Below, in pieces: positions 32,601 through 46,071 of a stretch of DNA of 64,000 nucleotides. The DNA comes from Pomacea canaliculata (taxonomy: Eukaryota; Mollusca; Gastropoda; Architaenioglossa; Ampullariidae), in the NCBI RefSeq assembly GCF_003073045.1, contig NC_037593.1, positions 13,834,735 through 13,898,734 on the forward strand, read 5' to 3'. Every line of letters starts with the position of its first letter. The stretch's first letter is position 1. The position numbers and the translations under genes were made by a program. The notes under the pieces were generated by a model. The model worked only from the letters and a program-made list of their open reading frames with translations, was not told where the DNA came from and did no database searches.

Positions 32601-35600
32601 ACGGCAGAATATCCACAGTCACTGCCAGAGAACATCGGCGGCAGTAACCTGCTTCATGCCCTGGCCCTCCACTGTACTGCACAGCCAGCAATGCTTCTAC
32701 TGTCTGGGTACCCTGGGCACATATATAACCCTCCTATCATTGCCAAACTACTGTCTGGGTACACTGGACACTTTCCTCTCATCACTAGCAGTGGCTCTTC
32801 TGTCTTGGTACCATGGACAGATATACTTTCCAATCATAGCCAACAGTGCTTTTAGTGTCTAAGTACCCTAGACAAATACATATTTTTCTATTGAAGCAAA
32901 CAGTGCATCTACTGTTGGAATACCTTGGACACATAATCTCTTATTACAGGAACTATACTATGGTGCTACAGATTACAGGCATTGTACCCTGGTGTTGCAG
33001 ATTACAGGAACACACAAAGATTAACCAGTGATAATACATTAATCCTTTCCCTCCCTTATCACAACCCTTCACAAATATTTTATACAATCTAATTAAGGGA
33101 TCAAACTGGAATGTTTCTTACCTTTATATCTAGGTTTTCTGTTCGCGAGTGACTTGACACTGAAGAGGAAGACAGCTCTGAAATGTCAGAAATATTTCAT
33201 GTTTCGGTGCTCTTTATCAAACATTTCTCAATAACTCACCTTGCCACAAGGTCAAATAGGTTTAACCAGATTAGATACATGCATTTAACTGTCAAAAGCA
33301 CAATATTTAACTGGGAAGAAAACTACATCAGTAAACTTATGATTAAATCTTCTGGAGATAGACAATGATATGGACCCTGAAGAATGGAAACAACTATGGG
33401 AGAAAGCAGATGTTGCATTCTTACGCTTGCATGTTTACTCACATGCAGTTCAAGTAGGAGTAATTGTTTATGGCCAGTGAATGCTATAGTATACTATGTC
33501 TAATTGAATAGGGGATTTTTCCTCAGTATTGTAATTTTGGCATCAGCAATTGTATGATAAGGGAATGAAAAATCTGTAAAAAAACACTATAAGATAAAAA
33601 CAATTGCTGAGGAATTAAACGATATTGTCTCAATCTCCATCACCATTCCAATCAACAAAATAAATAAATAAGTAAAATCTCATCTTCAGTTACATTACTT
33701 CTTTAATACCACGGACAAAAAAAAAATGTACAGGAACCTCACCAGGGGACGTAACTGGTGGCAGGAGAAAATCACTGTAGCCATAAAGTGCAAGGGTCAT
33801 GCACAGCTGATTTCCTGGTTGCAGGGGCAGCTGGGACTGAATGTTTTCATCACTCCATGCAAACATTTTGTTGACACACTCTGTAAGAGAATGCGGTAAT
33901 ATTTCCATGACAAAATTTATTTTTTGTCTAATGATATGTGAGTTTGTTTTGCACAGAAGAATTCATTCTGAAAAACTGAGGACTTCATTCAAACAACTGT
34001 AATGTACAGAATATAATTTGCTTCCTGTGCAAGTATAAGCTTTTATGAGTTAAAAATTTAGAAGAGCTTCAGCATGTCAAACTGAATTGGTGAATTTCAC
34101 AATGTCCTTTTAATGAATTCTGGTTGCATAGATTAAATGCAGTGTTGTGTTTCTTAATAAATCTATAGAACATTTTGGCAATGTGGAAAATATAAAATAT
34201 ATCTTATACCTTATAAACTATTTGATCATTGTACATTTATGGACTGTTGATGTTAGAAGAACTTTTTAAAAATTAGTGCTGCTGTTTTTAGACTTCTTAC
34301 GTTTTTTGTTTTTTTTTACTTTAGTTGCTGAATGTTGATTACCTTGAGAAAATAATTAAAACACTTTATGCACTTGGAGCTGCCTCACATTTCAGAAAAA
34401 GCTCTTTCTAAATTATCATGAATCATGGTTTTGTCTGTTGGAAATAATGCAGATACAGATTCTTGGTGTTCATACAAAGCTGGTGCAGACACATATAATA
34501 TAGATAGAGTATATGTGTGAAGAGGCAGAGAAAGAAATAGAATTTTTTTTTTTAAAGCAACAGAATGGTAAGGTGATGCATGCAGAGATAATGGCACAAG
34601 TTTTTTAGTTGTTCCTTACTTCCACCTGCTACATGAGAAAAACAATGGTCAAACCTCTAGCATCAGTGCGCATGCCCAGCTTTACACCCAGGGAAGTGAC
34701 GGAATATAAACTGACATTGTCCAGCGTCACAACACAGTCTTGACTGCAAAGAGAAGTCAACAACCATTAGGCTTTCCATCGACCAGTCTTAACTAACCAC
34801 TACTGCTACTAATCATGCAAGCAAGAATACAAATGATGGGTTTCTTGTCCACTACTTCAAGTCAGTTTATAACTGTATTATCATCAAGAAAAAAAGCCAC
34901 ATCTAAATGACTATTTAAACATGTCTCTCACAGCTTTTCTCTGTAATCTGTGTGCACCTTCACCTGTGCGTATACATGTACACATGTGTAGGACTGTACT
35001 TGGGATCTATCTGAATCAGTGTCAACTACACAATTCTTGTTCTGCTTGCCTCCTTGTAGCCATCACCTACCTCTGACCAGCATATAAAATAGTTGAAGTG
35101 TTGGCTACAACAGTAGCACCTTCTGATGAGGAGGAGGATGCAAATGTGACTGCCTTGGGGAGTGAGCACGACAATGTCACCTGGGAGAGGGCAGGGATCA
35201 CCTCAACAACATAATATGGTGGCACAGCAATAGATGTCAGGTCTCGGAGTTTGCAATGGCTTTTTACACCAAACACCTGTGTGGCATAGCCTGAAATAAA
35301 ATACAAAAATTATGTAGTGCGTCACTCACACATTTGAAATTATAATCTTCCTGGTGTGCTTACGTTTATGCGTAGAATGTACTGGAAGCTAACATATTTT
35401 TCTCTTGTTTTATCTACAGCTTCAGCAGCTGACAAATGTATGAGTGGCTTACACATTCCCATAGTGGACTAGTTTGGGAAAAGTCTGAGAAAGACCAACA
35501 TGAAAGGAAGAAAGTAAGAGAGGAAAAGAGAAGAAACAAAGATGGTTGAAAGTTTCCCTGCTTTGTAAGGGTTTTATTGATAGACTGTACTTACCTGAAT

Positions 35601-38600
35601 GTAAATCCAAAAGAAAATATCAAACCAACTACAGATGGTTAAGTCACCATTATTTACCAAATAGCATGACCAATTGAAGTCATCCTGCATTACTGCACTA
35701 ATAACTTTGTAATCCCTACCTCAAAAGTATAAAAGGGGAGGGGGATGAAGGAATTTGCTTTTGTTTAGACTTTAAACCAAGCAACTAAAATGCCATAGAA
35801 TATCCCTTTTGTGATCACCTACCAAGTATCTTCAGTTGTCCAGGCTTCTTAGGTTTGGCAGTGAGCTTGATGGTTATAGGGTCCGAGTCTGGTGGAATGG
35901 TAGGGCTAACAGGAAACAACTCCACATCTAAAGCTTCTGTCAGTAAAGCCTGAAAAAATTATTTTGGTGGCATTTAGAATTTCACCTTATTTATTTTCTT
36001 TAAATCTGTGAATGAAACTGAGAGAGGGTGAGAGCTTTGGAAGGAACTGAGAGAATGGAGAGTTGGTCAGAAGGTAAGAAAAAGACTGAGCAAGAATGAG
36101 AAAATAAAATAATAAAGTATGAAAATGTGATAAGGATAAAAAAGTTTCATGACATGAAAAAAGTGTTAAGCATCTGTGTATACTTCTTTAAAACAATGTT
36201 AAGTGAATTTCACTCATTCAATTCATTGTAATTCTCAAGCCCTGGTTATGATAATTATCACTGACTCTCTCTGTTAAAATAATGCAGTGACTTAAAAAAA
36301 AAACAAAAGGGAACATATATTCACCAGATACAGCAACTGCAGCTCCACTGAGAAAGGGTTAATGACCTGCAGCTGCACCTCACACATATCTTCAGCCACC
36401 CATTGAAAATCTGGAGAGAAAGGTTGCCTTTGTATGCAATAATAATCTTTGCTCTTGGAAATAGCAAAATTAAGTTGTACTAAATGTTAATGTTCAAAAG
36501 AAAAGAAAAACTCACAAAAAAATTCATAAAAGGGGTCATGAAGGGATTTAAAATAATTAGTAGGAAGAAATTAAAAAAGTCAAAAGTACAATGGTCAGGA
36601 ACTGACCGACGGAACATGAGTCGACTTTCTTATCAGCCTGTCCTAATGAGAGAGGTGTGTATATGAAGATACTCCCGGTGCTGTCATCATTTACTGCAAT
36701 CTTGACAGGACGAAGATGTGGTGTTGCACTTAAAGGCTGAAATAATCTGGGACAAACGTGTACAACAACCTTATTCTTCTTAGGCAAGCCTTGTTCAAAG
36801 TTTATCTACACTTCTAATGGCATGGTGCATGAAATTTTCATTTACTTTTTTACTTTTCGTACTCAAGTAGTTGAATGTGCCACCCAAAACTTTCATGAAA
36901 TTTACATACTTGAATTCGTTTCTCCATAAATTTCAGTAACAAATTCTGTATCAAACATCACAATGTGCAACTTTGTATTCATGAACAGAGGTTTTACTCT
37001 TAAGACACAGACAGAGACAAAGTCAGATGAAAGACCAATGAAAAGGAAGATGAAAAAAAAACCATTTTAAATATCTGATTCCTAGTTAAAGAAGAGTTTT
37101 TAAAAACTTTATAGAATTTGTTTTCAAGGTGCTTTACTTGACAGTTGGCAATGTTGTGAGGTTGACTGGTGGCAGAATCAAGCCGGTATTGGTGGACAAG
37201 GGTTGAGGAGTACCCTGACAGCGGTCTGACAGTGTCTTCAGTGCTTCCACCACTTCTTGTTGCTCTTTTGGCGTCATATGCGGAAGCATAGTGTGCACCA
37301 ACAGGGTCATATGTCTGAATGTTTAAAAAAACATCATTATTTAAAAGGAAGCTTTTATTATACAATTTCTTTCTTAATCAAAAAGCAATCTGGGCAGAAA
37401 TGAGCTTTATAACCTAATAAAACTAAAACAATTTATCACCACCGCCATCAACAGAGAAGACAGTCAGCCTTACCTAACAGCTAGTTGAGGATTTCCAATT
37501 CTGCGGGCTGAACAGACAAGCTCGTGTAGCACTTGATACTGAATAACCGGCCAGCCAGACAGACTACCTGAACAAAACCAAAATCTTTGTCAGAGTTTGT
37601 TCTGTGTGTACAGGTACTTTACATTAAACTAAGACAGTGTTCGCTTGTCAGCAGATCCTGCAATTTAGCTCCCAACAAGTTAGTGTTGTGAAGTAACTGT
37701 GTACTTCGGCATGGAATTCACTTTTAACATGACCTTGACTTTCCAGTCGAAACCAGACGTGCACTAATTTTCAGCATTTTCATGGAGGAATTCTAGTGAG
37801 ATTATATCTTATACCCCACAAGTTCAAGAATGTTCCTGCACAGAATGTATATGTAACTCAACCGAGACCTGCAAAGATGAAAATTAATATTATGTTCGTG
37901 TGTTAAGCCAGGGTAGAAACCTTTCTTTTTTTTTCTTCTCTGAGGGCCATTAGGATATTTTTAAGATCAATCCTGGGCCATACAAAATTATTAACTGAAA
38001 CATTAGCCTGCTATGTTGGTCAAGCTGTAGTCTTGCTGCCTTTTCAGGGCCAGACCAAATGACATTGCAGGCCCAAGACCCACAGTCTAGATGTTTCCCT
38101 CTCCTGTGTTAAGCAAAGGTTAGCTCTCCTCACTATGTAAAAATCTACTTAGCTTTAAAAATTCTCTTCTGCTTCTGACGCAAAAGTCCTTTTCAACTTA
38201 CCTTGGGGCATTTCTCGAGGGTCCAGGGCAATGTTGTAGCCAGTGAGTGCCTGGAGAAGCAGTTGGTAACACTGGTGCCATGCCGGTGATGATGCCGACT
38301 GAGAAACACACTGCATGGCTGCCACCCTCTTAAAGAATGCTTCTTTTCGCATGAAACCAATTTGACCATATAATGATGACAAAGTGATAAACTTCTGAAC
38401 CTGCGATTTACCAAGGTTAAAAAAAAGAGCATCAAACATACATTTCCCAAGCAAAGATCTGTGCGTATATAGACAAAGTGACTGCATATAATCAAAATAA
38501 TAATTATTACTGACAATAATTACCAATGTAACAATCACACTAGGAATAGTCAACCCAGAAACACATAAACAGACATCAAATTTAATAAAATCTGAAAAAA

Positions 38601-41355
38601 GAAGTGCTTCACGAGAGATGATCTGAAACATGAAATAGAAAATTTCTTTAGAGAGGGTATTTCATCAAGCTCGGAGACCTATGACGACATCCAATCAGCA
38701 TTTAGCAGGATTCTTACAGCAAAGTGCTAGCCGGAAGTTGAAAGATCAGCCTATATAAATGGCTTGGTTTGTAGTGTTCTTTCAGAGTGGGCATCTTCTA
38801 CAAGCTTCACGATTTCAGCATCCTTAACATGGAGAAAGAGCCATTTAAATCAAAGAGAAGTTCTTAGCCACTTTCATGATTTCCTGCTCTTGCTCTTTTA
38901 GCTATGGAGTAGAGGAAACAAAGCAAACTGATGAAAACGAAGTGTGATTTAGTCTGCTTAATGCATGAAAGATTCCTGCATGGTCTGCCTGTGTCTGACT
39001 CTTCCATCGTTAGCTATGTAGAGAACATTAGTCAGCTGCTACTATCAACACTTTTCTTTCCAAGTGAGGAGTACAATACAGAAGAGGTGGAAGATCGTTT
39101 TCATTCATTTTAACCAAGCATGCACAGTAACTCATCCATGAGTCACACATTTATATGAAATACCCTCATTAAGCATACTGTACACATTAAGCACACATGA
39201 AATACCCTCATTAAGCATACTGTACTGCTGGATACCCACAATATTGTAATTTAGCAAAGCATAAAGAGCCTACTCCCCACTGGTAGAAATCCCATTAGTT
39301 AGGGACTAAGTGATCAGGTCATCTGGTAAGTATCTTGAAGAAAGGAATTTTATCATAAGAATGACCTTCAAACAAGACAACCTGAACAACACAGAGAATA
39401 GTGAACAAGTGGAGGGAGTGAAAATGTTAAGATGTCAAGATGTCAAGAAAAAAAATAAGACACAGAGATACCTAAGTAACAAAGATGACACCAGCTCAGG
39501 GCTTGCATTCCAGATGTTTACTGTGTGAATAAGAATGCATCAAGGGGGATGTGTTGCTATTAGATTGTCATTGCCATCTATGCTTTACTGCCTTTTCTTT
39601 TCTTAGCAAGGTGTAACAGCCAATGCATCTGTCTACTGCAAAATGTGGGTAAAGACTGGTGAAAAAAGCTCAGTAGTCAGGTCTGCTGGGAATGGATGGG
39701 TGGAGAGAATTGGTTGTTTTGCTAGCACTCATCTCACTGGTGGACAGCTAGAAAGATGCCAAAGAAGATGACCTCCATGTAGATAAGGGTGTCTTACTAG
39801 TCTGAAGAAATACACTATGGTGGCCTTGAAATATCAGTGACGATCATCATCCAAATCACACCCAAGTCCTCAAAAAGCTACACGAAGAAATTGAAAAAAA
39901 CAGAAGCTGCTCTTTTTCCTTTTCTGGCAAAAGCTACTGACCTTCTCTTCCTCTGACGTCGGAAAATTGATGTAGACCACATTCTGCAGGAAATCTGAAG
40001 CCTGCAGATATTTCTACAAAGACAAATGTACAGCCATGTTCAAACCAGCTGGCATGCAAGCTAGATGCATGCACTAAAATGAATACTTTTTTGGTGGAAG
40101 CACACACATTTTCTTCATTCACTAGCCCACACATTTACTATTAGTGTCTCAGTAGCTGCTAATACTAATTACAAAATCCACAGATGATTCTACAGCTTAA
40201 CTGTTGCTAAGAGACAATTGAGCTTGCTGAACATGCATGATGCATAACAGCATAGCTAGAATCTTATGAAAATATAGTACTAATATTTTCTGCATTATAT
40301 ATAAAGCCATGTGCAAATGAATGGCTAAAACTGTCAATTTCACTGCTAAAAGCTTTACAAAGGTAAGTTTACCCCCTGGGAAATGAGAACTCGACAAGCC
40401 TTCAGGGATGCCTCCATCTCTATCATACCTGCATTCTTGTACTGCAAAGATGTACACAAAAACCACATAATGTTTTGCACATGAAATATCATAGAAATGA
40501 ATCCGTAGATAAAAGATTTAGAAATTTTGTAATTCTTCATTTCTTTAACCTATGTTAATTTTGCACTGTGCAATTATTTGCTTGTTGACATTTAGGCTTG
40601 TACACACAGCTGTCTTTAAAGAGATAAAATAAAGGCAAGGGAGTTTAAAAAGTGGCCTACATGCTTTGGAAGCACATCTATGGGACCTTTCTGGAAGGAA
40701 ATAAACAAATAAATAAATAGAAAGCTTTACCTTGCTGTAATTTATTATGGCTTCCTTGTATTTTTCAATAATATCGTCTGGGTTAAGGCAGTGAAGAGAA
40801 GGTCCTTCTAAGTGATCAAGTCCATTGGCTATGGTGCTTCCATGTGAGGTCTGAGTTTTTAATGAGGCTTTAGAAAAAAAAATGTATGCATTTTTTTCTC
40901 ATTAACACAACAGTAACACAAACTATTCTGCCCACATCATATCTTCTGATATGAGTCTAAATGTAATTGCATGTGTGCATCCACCTCCGCACACATGGTA
41001 AGCATGAAAGCATCCAGATTCATGACTGCTGCTTTATAAGTATATATTTAATCAATGCTCTCTCCATGCTCTTACTCTTTTATCTCACTGAACTTTCACT
41101 TCTTTTACCTGTTGTGATATATCAATGAAAATGTGACAATGGAAACAGAGACACAAAGGTGCAAAATGACTCACCTGGCCTCTGTTTGAGATCTGGTGTT
41201 GAGGCACCACGTTTGACTGAGAAAGATAAATTTCTTTTGAGAGGTGCAGAGTTGCTCTTTGGACATGTCATAATGACAGAGGAAGCACAGAGACCCTCAT
41301 AGCAACCTAAGAAAACAATGACGAAAAACTTCACATAAAAAATGAGGAAAGCACG

Positions 41356-41389
<34 letters not shown>

Positions 41390-44300
41390 TACTATCAAAG
41401 CACAGATACCTAAAGCAATGTTATAGAATGCTTTAGGTAGGGCTAGCAGATCTATCTGGTCCTCTTAGGTTAGAATGACTGTGTATTTATGGGTTTGGAT
41501 ACAAATAAGAAATGCAGATGATTACAAGTTTACCCTATACATTGCCAATGTGAAAGAAAGATTTATGTATTCAGAAGTCAAAGTTAATCACCTCCCATCC
41601 ACAAAAAATCATTAACAGATCGTAGCCAATCAAGCGAAGTCTGATAGTGAAGAATCGCCTCCCCTGGCAAGCTGGCCTGTAGGCACAGGTCACCTAAGTG
41701 CTTCCGTAGACGACCCAAACACCTCTTTCTGAAAGTCCTATTTAAGAAAGGCATCTATATTATCATCTACATCATTTAAGCAATTGTGCATGTTAAGACT
41801 ATGTTCCTTGGGATAAAACATACCATGTTTGATGCATGTTTAAGTAATCAAAGCGCTTAAGTAAAATTTGTGTTAAAAAATACTGATTGCTGAACATAAG
41901 GGCATATCTCATAGAAGACAAATGCAAACATCAAACTGACCAATGTCCATCCGGGACAAGCATCTACATCTGCAGCAAACAACATATTATATTCACCATC
42001 GTAATGTCCCCTGCATTACAAATTACATTGAAATACATTACTTTGTATCCGTGTCCACTCCAACATAGTCTTTCTTTTCGAATGGAGCACAAAGCAGCAC
42101 AAGGCGGTCATTGCGCTCAAATGATCGCTCCAACCTCTTTCCTTCCAGTACAAAGAAAAGCGATGTCACAAATTCCTGGGATGAAACACAGCAAATTATT
42201 AAAGTCTTTCAAAAAAATGTATGTAATGGCTCTATAAAGTCTTTAAACTTAATAAAATCAAGTGCAAGATATGAAAATACAGGAATCTTGAAAATGTAAG
42301 AGAAATGCTTAACTCATTTCCAAAAAGTGCTATTACTAAATCTTTTATAAAACTTATAAAAATTATATTTCTAATGTTATAAGAGAATCATATTGAAACT
42401 TCAGACCTAAAACACAGGACAACAATTTCACAAACAAATGGACTAAGAGTTGCAAAGGAAAGAGTAAGAGTCTAGAAAAAAATCTATCATAAATAAATAT
42501 ATTAATATTAACAAGCATTTGAAAAAGATCTGGGATCAGATGTTTAATACATTTTGAATTTTAAACACACTGAGGTATTTTTTTTTCTAACAGTTATTTT
42601 AAAATGCTTCTAAGCAGGTTAAAAACAATTTTATAAAACACTTATACAAAACAGTTTTAAGGTTTATCCATGTGTTATACAATTCAGCCCTGATACAGGT
42701 AGAGAAAAAAGAATCTTTTATTAAACGCTCTTTATCTTCGTATCTTTCTGTAAGTTGTAGTTAAAGTAAATTTTTTCATGCAGAAGTAATTATATTTTAA
42801 AAACATTATCATTTTTTTTCTTTTTGGCTGTTAGTAGTTCACTATGACAATTAAGTTAGATTTATTAAAGAGAATGATATGAAAACTACATGTTTTAACA
42901 TCTGCAAGAGTTTTACAAACCCTGAGTCTCTCCTCCAGATCTGCACACTGGTCGATGTTTGGGTAGAAGACGACTTCTGACCCTGTGCTTTCTTTAGTCA
43001 AGCTTTTGCTGTGTGGTCGTCTGACTTCCACCACCTTTCCATTGGAATCGGAAACTGTCCCATTTGTCTCTTTTATGGCTTTAACTGTTCCTTCTTTTCC
43101 TGTAGCACTGTCTTTCTCTAAGTTCTGTAAGCCTATGCTAATGCTGTCACTGTCATTTCCAGATAAACTAGAGCTTTTCATACTGCTGGTCTCACTACCT
43201 TCCATTATTATTCCCAGTCCAGAATCATGGTCACTTAGTGGGATATCCCTTCCAACTTGACTAGCTTTAGCTTTTTCAGACAGTGCTTTAACTTCCGCTG
43301 TAATGTCTGTAGGGTTACCACAGGAATCTGTATCACAGAACTCGGACGAAGATAGGCAAGGTTCATATGAGAGCCCAGTCTGACTTTTAACCCCTAAATC
43401 TCCAATCTCAGAACCGGAAGTCTCTGATGATGGTGACTGTCCCTGCTCTTCATCAAGAGGTGATCCATCTGTGTTCATCCCATAGATGATAAGACGGGAG
43501 TTAATGATGGTACTGGCATATTCCTCCTTTACCTGCAACAGCAATAAATTTCATGCTTTTTGAGGACATCTGTATTACTATCAGGAAATAAGTAATTTGA
43601 GCAGAGGTAATTGCAAGATGGAAGAGAAGCAAATTTCTATTTTAGTCTTCACATTATGACATTTTTAAATAAAATACACAAATCTGCTGATGCTAGTTTT
43701 GATTTATTATTTTATAATAAAATATAGATTCAGCTAAGCTGTCCTGCAAAATAATCCAATCCAACCTCAGCTGAAATTAAGTCCTGCCATCTGGTTAAAT
43801 AATCACCATTAATTACCTTTCCAGCATTATTTTGTTTAAAAAATTTTGTAAAAAGAAATCTTGATCTGCTTTTAAATAAGGAACTTTGCAACAAGCACCT
43901 TGTAACAATCAAGATTAAATAATTGTAAAATTTAAATGACAATGGGATTTCTGCTAAATTAATTGCTATCTCCATACATATACACTATAAATACAACAGT
44001 ACAGCGATTGATAGAATCATCTTAATATTAAAGAAAACTGAGAACCCACTTTCTCTTCCACAAAAAAAGGAACAGGAAGTAAACAATAATCTTAAAACCT
44101 ACCTTTTTGTAGTTTTCAAATAGATCTTCAAATTCCTTATGGTCGACACATTTTCCAACTGAAATGAGTCCCAATACTTTTCTGTGTGCCTGGAAATCTC
44201 CCCATTCATTGTTCTCTGTAGGATAGGTGCGCTTGTACCTGACGATAACATTTCGGTTCTGGCCTTGAACATGCACTGAATTCAGACTTCTGATTCGCTC

Positions 44301-44408
44301 CCAAACACGTCGGAATAAGTGTGCAGGAAGACTGGAGCCTGTGTGGCGAACCAGTACAAGTAAAGACTGATGGTCCTCCACAGTCTGACCGTAGTCTACA
44401 AAACTCAT
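29689..44408 (-). CDS. TRAPPC9: Trafficking protein particle complex subunit 9 (25 coding exons, 1291 aa)
   Basis: Exons, transcript order: 44408-44103, 43532-42921, 42175-42042, 41728-41592, 41306-41175, 40867-40731, 40441-40373, 40013-39942, 38400-38202, 37567-37474, 37314-37138, 36746-36607, 36410-36325, 35949-35823, 35290-35071, 34743-34655, 33880-33743, 33177-33122, 32703-32561, 32268-32143, 31691-31541, 31271-31178, 30712-30608, 30207-30053, 29865-29689 (3876 nt). The protein is a subunit of the TRAPPII complex, a tether and Rab exchange factor at the Golgi; it is also known as NIBP. Matches to the human protein run end to end: NNEWGDFQAHRKVLGLI, LRSVNDFLWMG, PDDIIEKYKEAI, AFFKRVAAMQCV, DFQWVAEDMCEVQL, VEVIPALSQV, YSGGPGH. 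Oddity: exon 2 carries about 150 extra Ser/Asp/Glu-rich residues (about 121-285), which explains the length beyond the human 1148. Several donors are weak (GTTTGT, GTTAAT, GTTTGA). Confidence 0.97.
32680..32940. repeat. Degenerate minisatellite of about 55 bp spanning a TRAPPC9 splice acceptor
   Basis: About five diverged units are arranged head to tail, each with a core like CAGTGCTTCTACTGTCTGGG then TACCCTGGACA. The first unit includes the first 20 or so coding bases of TRAPPC9 exon 19 and its acceptor; the others lie in the preceding intron. A separate 30-bp tandem pair (CTACAGATTACAGG) follows to about 33007. Confidence 0.65.
41357..41382. repeat. (CA)n microsatellite
   Basis: A run of about 13 CA dinucleotides lies in a TRAPPC9 intron. 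Confidence 0.9.
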
Positions 44409-44608
44409 CTTGGCAGCTGTCTATTTTTTAACATATTGGATTTTTTCCCCTACCTGAATCAATAATGTCATTCCACCCTCAACAGAAAAGTAAAGTATCT
44501 GACCATAATGCTTGCCAACTTTTCTTGCCAGTTTATCTTCTTTTTTTGTCTTATCCCAAAGATAACCAACAAAGTTTCACCAAATCTGTTCTTTCTGCAA
44601 TGTAGTAT
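44409..44608 (-). other. 5' UTR part of TRAPPC9 exon 2
   Basis: A strong minus-strand splice acceptor (T-rich tract ending TTTTTTCAG) lies at 44609, so the exon with the start codon begins at 44608. The start ATG at 44408 is supported by alignment of MSFVDYGQTVEDHQSLLV to the human N-terminus. Confidence 0.7.
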
Positions 44609-45540
44609 CTGAAAAAACAAAACAAAACAATGTTAGAATCTGCAATAAATATTTAACAATAAGTATATTACTGCTCTGGCACCAAAGAGTATTTAACATT
44701 AAATATATTACTTCTTTAGCACCAAAGACTATAAAATCAAACCCCATCACATAAATAAATTTTATGAGGTCTCAGCAGAGAATATGACATCAGAATATTT
44801 AGGAAAAAAATAATGTCTTGTAGCTGTATTATGTCTTTTTTGTTAGATATTATAATGTATCATGCTCCCACCAAAATCTTGTTCTAGTGTTATAGTCTAT
44901 TCTTGTAACTTGACTGCACATTCTTTTAGACCAAAAGCTGTTGCTGTTGACAACTAACACATACCATGGCTATGATATTATTTAAATTTTTTTAATATTA
45001 TGGTTTAATGTATTTTGAAATTACTCTATGGCATTACTTTAATAACATATCATATGCTTAAAGATTTTATGAATAATGAAAAAAATATTAGAAGCTGATG
45101 ATTGACTTCACACAAGAGAATATCAAATCAAGTTGTTAAACTTTATTTGTCCGACTAAGAACCAATCACCACGAGTTTACAAGCTTCTGTTTAGATTATG
45201 CAATAACATTAAGAATAAATCTCTCTGGGGGCGGGTGATGATATAAGCTGTCGTCGTCAGATGCGTCAGCATCACAGATTGAACATCGAAGCAGACGAAG
45301 TCGATACTCAAAATGATTTATGTTAACCAATGAGAACAAAACAACAACCAACTTTCTTGAAACATCTCAACCACAGAAAGTTTATGAATACAAAATCTAC
45401 GAAACGAATTCATACAAATCTGTTATCTGACGATAATACCTGCATAAAACGAATTTAATCGGTTTTACGACTATACGCACCCGCCCCACATCGCTGAACG
45501 ATTATGGTTGCAAAAGAAGAGCTACATACAGTAAGCCTAC

Positions 45541-46071
45541 CTCTTATGCATTAATCTAAGTAACGTCTTCAGAAAAATTTCTGTGAAAACATACGCGAAA
45601 AAGAAAATTATAACTGGTAATGAGCAAGTCGCTTAAAATAAATGGATGTACCTATCAAGAAACCAGACTATGATTACCAAGGCAGCCATCTTAAGATGTA
45701 AAAAAGTACGCTCCTTCACGCGAGAGCTTCAGTCCATCACCCAAAAGGCATTTGTTTATTGACAACCGTATTCAGTGAATTCAAATGACATTTCAGGCCT
45801 TATACTTTAGTCTGATTTTTTAAAGCGGGAAATTTATTATGTTCACCTAGTTTTTAAAGCCTAAGAGTTTGTGAAACGTTATTCATAGGCGTAAGCTAGC
45901 CGACTGCACGACTGCAAGTTACAGTTATATCTAGCTTTGCATCGTTGCATCGGCTGTCAAATACATTCGTTTTCAAGTTTTAACAATGTAAAGGTTATTG
46001 TTTGTAGTTTATTAGTTTATAAGTATAGAAAGATTGATTTAAAAGTACTCGATAGATCAGATCATCAAAAG
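45541..46071. promoter_or_regulatory. Head-to-head promoter of TRAPPC9 and EBAG9
   Basis: The two genes diverge from this segment. A minus-strand donor (AAGAG|GTAGGC) at 45541 would end the first noncoding exon of TRAPPC9, and a plus-strand donor (CAAAAG|GTGAGT) after 46071 would end the first noncoding exon of EBAG9. EBAG9's acceptor is at 46683, two bases before its ATG. No TATA box is obvious, as expected of a housekeeping promoter. The exact start sites are inferred. Confidence 0.6.
45681..45692 (-). promoter_or_regulatory. Candidate YY1 site in the TRAPPC9 promoter
   Basis: The minus strand reads AAGATGGCTGCC, matching the known YY1 consensus AAGATGGCGGC at all but one position. In animals this motif typically sits just downstream of the start site in the transcript's sense, which is where it lies for TRAPPC9. 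Confidence 0.5.

Noticed and set aside
36607-36746. Alternative acceptor giving a longer TRAPPC9 exon 12 (open frame continues upstream to about 36787)
   Set aside because: Only the acceptor at 36747 keeps the phase with the GTAAAG donor of the previous exon and gives VKLFQPLSATPHLRPVK, which matches the human VKLLNLPASLRPHK region.
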